NCBI RefSeq assembly: GCF_000003815.2
Contig: NC_049979.1
Location: forward strand, 2,815,353-2,879,352
Origin: Branchiostoma floridae
Taxonomy: Eukaryota > Chordata > Leptocardii > Amphioxiformes > Branchiostomatidae
DNA: 64,000 nt
Direction of reading: 5' to 3'
The notes beneath the pieces are model-generated. The model made no database searches, had not been told where the DNA came from, and worked only from the letters and a program-made list of their open reading frames with translations. Each line of letters opens with the position of its first letter. Position 1 is the first letter of the stretch. Of this stretch, positions 58,770 to 64,000 are shown piece after piece. Made by a program: the position numbers and the translations under genes.

Positions 58770-59640
58770 GACTTTTCATGTAAATACAGTGAGATTTTAA
58801 ACAAAAAAAAAACAAGACTTTTTGTTCCAATGCAGCTGGTATAGATATAGATCTACCGTATAGATTTTCTGCATCTTCTATTGCAACTGCAAACAAGCTT
58901 CTATGCAAATACAGTGAGATTTTAACCAAAAAAATGTCTTATTCCGAAAAGCTACAGAGCTTTCTATAGTTAATGTTTATTTCCACATTTTCATGTAAAT
59001 AGAGAGAGATTTTAACAAAAAGAAACTTGTTCTGCAGAGCTATGAGATAGAGAATGATAGAGCTGTCTATAGTTTGTGGTTTTTCCACTTTTTCTTCACA
59101 CATGCAGATAGATTTTAACCAAAACAAAAATATCTCTTGTTCCTCAGCGTTGTGTACATGTGTATATATTGTAAATTATATGTGCCTCGACTTGATATAC
59201 GTAAATACCCCATTTTTAAACAACGGATATAGGTCACCCAGTGGATAAAGGTGAACTAGCGTTATATACAGAGAGAGATTTTAACCAAAAAACTCCTTGT
59301 TCCGCAGAGCTATGAGATTGAGCTTTCTATAGTTAGTGTGTTTTTTCCACATTTGATTTAACAAAAAGAAACTTGTTCCGCAGAGCTATGAGATAGAGAA
59401 TGATAGAGCTGTCTATATATAGTTTGTGGTTTTTCCACTTTTTCTACACACATGCAGAATGATAGATTTTAACCAAAACAAAATATCCTTCTTGTTCCGC
59501 AGAGCTATGAGATCGAGATGGGTCTGTAGTTAATGTGTTTTTTCCACATTTTCATGTAAATACAGAGAGATTTTAACAAAACATACTTCTTGTTCTGCAG
59601 AGCTATGAGATCGAGATGGGACTGTACCAGCGCCGGCGCG
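58770..59640 (+). repeat. AKAP6: Tandem copies of the exon 8 acceptor edge
   Basis: Units of about 75 to 270 bases with 'ATACAGAGAGATTTTAAC', 'CTTGTTC(T/C)GCAG' and the exon start 'AGCTATGAGAT(A/C/T)GAG'. Acceptor-plus-exon copies begin at 59038, 59308, 59384 and 59503, with a degraded one near 59147. The functional exon starts at 59601. The copy at 59503 also has GATGGG(T)CTG but then TAG, a stop in the exon frame. Units before 59000 are more degraded. Confidence 0.88.
59215..59263. mobile_element. Solo end of the GCTAGTTCACCTTTATCC family
   Basis: ACGGATATAGGTCACCCAG then TGGATAAAGGTGAACTAGC matches the inverted ends at 63222 and 63431. It lies within the exon 8 acceptor array and splits two of its units. 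Confidence 0.55.
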
Positions 59641-59805
59641 ACACCTTCCTACAGAAGGGTGAGCGTCTGAAGGCAGCGTACCCCGACCTGTTCTCGGACA
59701 TCAGCGACAAGCTGCTCGCCATCACCAAGAAGTGGGATCTGCTGCGCGTGAACCTCGCGCACGAGGGCGGGATCACGCCGCCCGGCGAGAACGAGATGGT
59801 ACTAG
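59601..59805 (+). CDS. AKAP6: AKAP6-like protein, exon 8 (spectrin-like repeat)
   Basis: Acceptor TTCTGCAG, donor ACTAG before GTGAGT; 205 bases, phase 0 to 1, residues 669-736. SYEIEMGLYQRRRDTFLQKG, then DISDKLLAITKKWDLL and RVNLAHEGG. In human AKAP6 the MSEEQ-HLYK of the previous exon is followed by a YSVEM, then LLEKVDSINEKWELLGKTL (memory); the E-M spacing and K-W-LL ending agree. This is the second half of a spectrin-like repeat. The gene must continue to the right, since the phase-1 end needs another exon and the kinase-anchoring helix lies near the C-terminus in vertebrates. Confidence 0.92.
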
Positions 59806-60683
59806 GTGAGTCAGATTAGAATTAAGCTTTTTGACAAAAATTTAGACAAAATATGCAGTCACACAACTACAGTTCATAGCTTGGGAAGCTTTTGAGACGC
59901 ACTCTGTCTCTTTGTCAACCTGTTAGACCTCATCTTAGAGTTTCCTTGTCACGTGATGGCTGCTGATAGACACTGTCACGTGGCAAGATACAGTGATAAA
60001 GCTGCCTAGGGAGACCCTTGTAATGACTTGTCTCATCATCAAGAAAGTCAAAGTCATAAACAGCTCTGAGAATTAAGCAAGCTAAAGTCCTTCCCGCACC
60101 AGATGGTGCCTAGGGCGGCGCCCATCTCCGTTTCTGTTTCTGCCCTGGGCCACACAAACTTTTGTGCTGACCAGTGTTTCTGCAGTTTTGGGCCGCACAA
60201 CTTTTGTTCAATGACGCTTCAGCAGGGGGCTGTTCCATTAGTAGTGCTGCATTTTTTTTAACATACTCTTTGCCATATCCTGAGTGTTAAGGCAATAAAC
60301 CATTTTTTAAAGTCTTTGGTATGACTCTGCCAGGGATCGAACTACAGAATGTAAGGTGAACAATAAACCCACTTTGTCAAAGCACCGGTTACTGAGTCAG
60401 AATTGGTCAGTTCAAATGATAGTTCTAGGGGATCTATATTCGAATCCTTTCGAGGTCTTATCAAGTCCTACCCACATACAACCAAATGTCAAAACAATCC
60501 ATTCAGGCATTCACGAGTTATCATGTTGATCATGACACCCGTATACCCCGAAAACATTTATTCTTGAAGAAGGTGAAAATAATAACCTTTGTTGTGTATC
60601 CATGCCCTATCAAGCTACAATTACAGACAGATAAATGTAAAAGTAGTCATTAAGTACATTTAGTGACAAATGGCCAATGCTTA

Positions 60684-62289
60684 GGGACTGTACGATATTT
60701 ATCAGGGGGGGAGGGCTGGTGCGTTAGGGGGGGAGGGCCATGTTATTTTTTTTTTAGGTGGGGGGAGGGCCATGTTAATTTTTTTTGAGATAGGGGGGAG
60801 GGCCATGTTAATTTTTTTGAAAGAACTGTTTATACTATTTTTTGTTTTGATATCTTGACATGGCCCTAAAACTGATAAAATAAGCCTTCTGAATAGCCTA
60901 AAATGCAAGAGCTTCCGGGGGGCTTCGCCCCCCTAGGTCCCCCAAAGTGGCACTGCCCTGGACCAGCGTTCCCGCCAGGCATACGTCATTCCGTCTCCGG
61001 ACTTGTTTTTTTCTGGAAAGACGCACTTGGCTCGGCTGAGTTTCCCCAAATATTTAAGTTACAAAAGCGGTGCGCGGTAAATATGTGAAGAATCCAAAAC
61101 TATACACTTTATTTTTTATTTACAACATTTCTTTTGTTTCAAAAGGACAAAATTTGCGGCAGAAAAGGGGCCGCAATATTGTTGTCAAGCGTCGATTGAG
61201 TCGGCTGTGCACTGGCATTGTCGTCTGTGGCACATGGCGCGGCACGCCCCCCTCCCCAGACGGACTGTCGATCGCAGCGCCCAGCACGTTGGGACGTCTT
61301 TTCTGGCTACTCCTTCAAGGCTACACCGGCACTGATCACTGCCAAAGACGCAGCAGATCACCGTCCTTCGTATAATGTATAACGTTCTTGGTCTCTATGT
61401 AAAAAGAAATCCAGCGGTGAGCCAAAGATTTCACGCCGAAAACGGGGTTACCTGAGGTCGCACGAAACAAACGCACGCTCGTGGAAAATGACGCGCGGCC
61501 TTGTAAAACCCGACCGATTCGATAAATGATAAATTCTAGTAAAATCATCGGGCAAAATAGAAAAAAAAAACACAAGGTGTGATGGCGCCGTTATTTTATC
61601 CTCTGGAAAAACTACTAGCATTTGATGCGGGAGGGCGCAACATCGATCGCACGAGGTAGGCATTCTTTATTCAAACACTCAATGTCGGAAAAAAATTGGC
61701 AGGATTTTTCCATGGGTTGTCGAACTCACTGGCTAGAGCCCTGTTTGGAAGCATCAAAAACCCAAAATTTTCATATAGACAAGACTGGACCAAAAATAAT
61801 CGGGCCAGATCACGGACTGCTGATTCCCCGAGCTTACAGTTATATATATTAAAGTTATAACATATTTTTTGGGGAGGGCGGACGTCGATTACTGAAAAAC
61901 GGGAGTAAAAGAGGCAACCGGCATCCAATCTCAAGGGCATAATTTTCCTCTCAAAATGCAGGAAATTCTGCTTTAGAGGGTTTGAAAATCCAAATTTTCC
62001 CGGGGGAGCATGCCCCCGGACCCCTGCCCCGATGCTGTGAAAAAATCCTGGCGAGATCACTGGCGCCCTTGTGCCCTGACGTCTATATTAAGATTATTTT
62101 ATCGGTTGTTTTTCTACCCGTTTGATTATGCCTGTCGGGGGGGAGGGTCATGTCAATTTTTTTGAGGTGGAGGGGGAGGGTCACGTTAGATTTTTTTGAG
62201 ATGGGGGGGAGGGCCATCAAAAAAATTTTTGATCCGACTTCCAATGCACCAGCCCTCCCCCCCCCCGATAAATATCGTACGGTCCCTTA
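60684..62289. mobile_element. 1.6-kb element with ~40-bp inverted ends
   Basis: AGGGACTGTACGATATTTAT, then a G-run and GAGGGCTGGTGC, open it; ATGCACCAGCCCTCC, then a C-run and GATAAATATCGTACGGTCCCT, close it. Three 'GGGAGGGCCATGTTAAT'-like units lie inside the left end and three relatives inside the right end. The middle is CpG rich and contains the shared AAATTTTCC-GGGG module twice. Frames inside (101 and 129 codons) have no domain I know, so it appears non-autonomous. Target duplication unclear. Confidence 0.75.
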
Positions 62290-63221
62290 ATGTCATTGTT
62301 CTATATATAATATATACTTCAAAGTACAAGTTCAGTCTACTTTCACTTGTAAATATATTCTGTCCACTTTCACTTGTATACATTTAAATCTACCGAAACC
62401 ATTCGGGAGATTATGATCTAGCCATTGACTGGCTGCGTGGAATTTCAAGAACACAAAGAGAACTGTTGAATGGGTACAAATTATGTCAACATTTCTTGAT
62501 GCTGTAGTAATGTAAAGATAGAAAGCTTTGAAGTCCATTCAGCGAGTGTTTGAATGAAAATTTTCCATCTATTATGAACACATTCCCCTTGCCCAACAAA
62601 AGTGGCCTGTAGGGTCCAATCGCTCGGATTTTGGCATAAGTAAACCACGGTACCCCCACCCAAGCTGTTGCAGCCATTTTTAAATAGCCTGATTTTCCCC
62701 CATTGTTGGAGGTGTATAGACAGAGGGATCTGTTACATGTAGCTGTGAGGGAGACCCTTGTCTGGTTACCTTGTTACATGGACACCATGGTCAGGGCTGG
62801 AGCAGCTAGGGGTAACTATCTGCAAAAACAAAGGGGCTACACAGTCGCTCAAGGGCTCTGCTTCAAGGGTCAATAATTTGGTTTGTCTCGACATGTCATA
62901 TCAATTTGTAATTTTGGAAGGACGCCCAAGAATCGGAAAATTGAAATTAACCTGTTACTAAGAGTAACTTGCCATGGGTCACATGAGTTTAATTCTCTGT
63001 GATACAAAGGGACTACACAGTCCTTCAAGGTTTTTCCCAGTATAACTTCTTTAGGTTTCATTTAGTTTGTGTCAAGAATAAATCTTTTATAAACCTTTAA
63101 TTCTGCCAGAATAAATTAAGAGTTGGAAGAGTTCCAAGGAATTTGAATATTGATATGAACTTGTTTCTGAATGCCAGGCAGGGTCACAGGAAAGTCAGTA
63201 ATTCTCAATTTTCATTTTAAT

Positions 63222-63431
63222 GCTAGTTCACCTTTATCCGCGAGGTAACCTATATCCATTTTTTTTGCAAATATGGTATTTAGTGATGTTAGGTCGACAG
63301 TTAGTAGTTTCAAACTGCAATAGTTTCAAAATATTGCAATTTGAAACCACCTTCCGTCAAATTGATAATCCTTAACACCCTGTTCTAAATACAACGGATA
63401 TAGGTTACCCCGCGGATAAAGGTGAGCTAGC
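63222..63431. mobile_element. MITE with GCTAGTTCACCTTTATCC ends
   Basis: GCTAGTTCACCTTTATCCGC then GAGGTAACCTATATCC returns inverted at 63391-63431 with about four changes. TTAA occurs just outside both ends, which suggests a piggyBac-type target. Confidence 0.7.
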
Positions 63432-64000
63432 CTTAAATATATTCTATAACCTGCTATGATTAACAATAGCCACAGATCTAGAGTCAGTTGTGTAAGCCTT
63501 GTTTCCAGTCTTTTGTTGTAGATGAACATGTGGAATGTAGGTAACCTACATCTGTTTTCACTGACCCTGTCTTGTGTAACCTCAGAGTCAACAACTGCCT
63601 GTCTTACCATCCCTTCCCTTCCAGACCCACTCTAAAGATCTCCACACATCAAGTCAGGGAGCGTATACCTTTCACCATAAAGCTCAACATAGTATTAGTA
63701 CTCCAGTTCAGGGACTAATCAATAGTTCTCAGCTTCCAAATGTCCTTACATGATAAGAAGGTAGTGATGGGCACAAGTCTTAAAAGGAGTGCCGGCAGAA
63801 GGTCTTACTCAGCAGTTTTTATCCTACTTTACTTGATTCTAGGTCCACAACAATTTGATTGTTTGCCCCTCTAACTTTTAGAATATTGTTGAATATGAAT
63901 CTCAACATGGAAAGAGAGACTAGGGAAAAGTCTTGGGCCTTGGTATACAAAGGGAGTGGATTGATGTAGTCAGATGCAACTTTTCCTGCCAGCCCTCAAT

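Larger units (their letters stand above)
59806..64000 (+). other. AKAP6: AKAP6 intron 8 (to the window edge)
   Basis: Contains a 1.6-kb inverted-end element and a small MITE. I find no convincing next exon. A good acceptor (CTTCCCTTCCAG) at 63625 would continue as Asp-Pro-Leu-stop, so it is doubtful. Nothing recognised in 59810-60680 and 62300-63215. Confidence 0.5.

Noticed and set aside
61070-62060. Frames inside the 60684-62289 element as transposase
   Set aside because: Short, no DDE or RNase-H-like motif visible, and interrupted; the element seems non-autonomous.
63626-63640. Terminal AKAP6 exon after a good acceptor at 63625
   Set aside because: In the needed phase it gives Asp-Pro-Leu-stop, which would cut the protein before its known C-terminal parts; probably a chance acceptor, at most an alternative end.

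Overview
This looks like a draft-assembly window of an animal nuclear genome, most likely an amphioxus (Branchiostoma). The reasons are split genes with GT-AG introns, a deuterostome-type AKAP6 gene, a very high density of small inverted-repeat transposons, a Penelope-like element, LINE and SINE pieces, and minisatellites that overlap exon-intron borders. It is not bacterial, so operons and ribosome binding sites do not apply. There are two runs of N (671 and 100 bases).

Two protein genes are supported. On the minus strand, the first ~305 bases hold the 5' end of a HYLS1-like gene (centriole and cilium assembly) that runs off the left edge. On the plus strand, eight coding exons from 9625 to 59805 form one gene. 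Their phases join perfectly (0, 1, 0, 0, 0, 2, 0, 1), and the 736 codons resemble the N-terminal region and first spectrin-like repeats of AKAP6 (mAKAP), the A-kinase anchor of the nuclear envelope. The kinase-binding C-terminus lies beyond the right edge. The two genes are head to head, about 9.3 kb apart.

Layout: 1-305 HYLS1; 306-9624 intergenic with several small transposons, a Penelope-like remnant (7088-8010) and a tandem repeat ending on the AKAP6 start codon; 9850-36901 a 27-kb first intron full of small transposons; 36902-39074 exons 2 to 4; 42646-42888 exon 5, followed by a long array built on its donor site and broken by a 1.2-kb transposon; 50989-51140 exon 6; 55255-55462 exon 7 with a triplicated donor end; 56681-58117 a 57-bp minisatellite; 59601-59805 exon 8, preceded by extra copies of its own acceptor end; 59806-64000 intron or unknown.

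The most striking observation is that five exon edges of this one gene have been copied in tandem, each copy carrying the splice signal (or start-codon context) plus a little coding sequence: exon 1 (5' edge), exon 2 (acceptor), exon 5 (donor), exon 7 (donor) and exon 8 (acceptor). In exon 2 the nearest extra acceptor is exactly in frame and would add 35 residues. From memory, unchecked, minisatellites over exon-intron borders ('mirages') were described at the amphioxus Adh locus; this would be a much larger set in an unrelated gene. Family names are based on motif recognition and recall of protein families, not on database searches.
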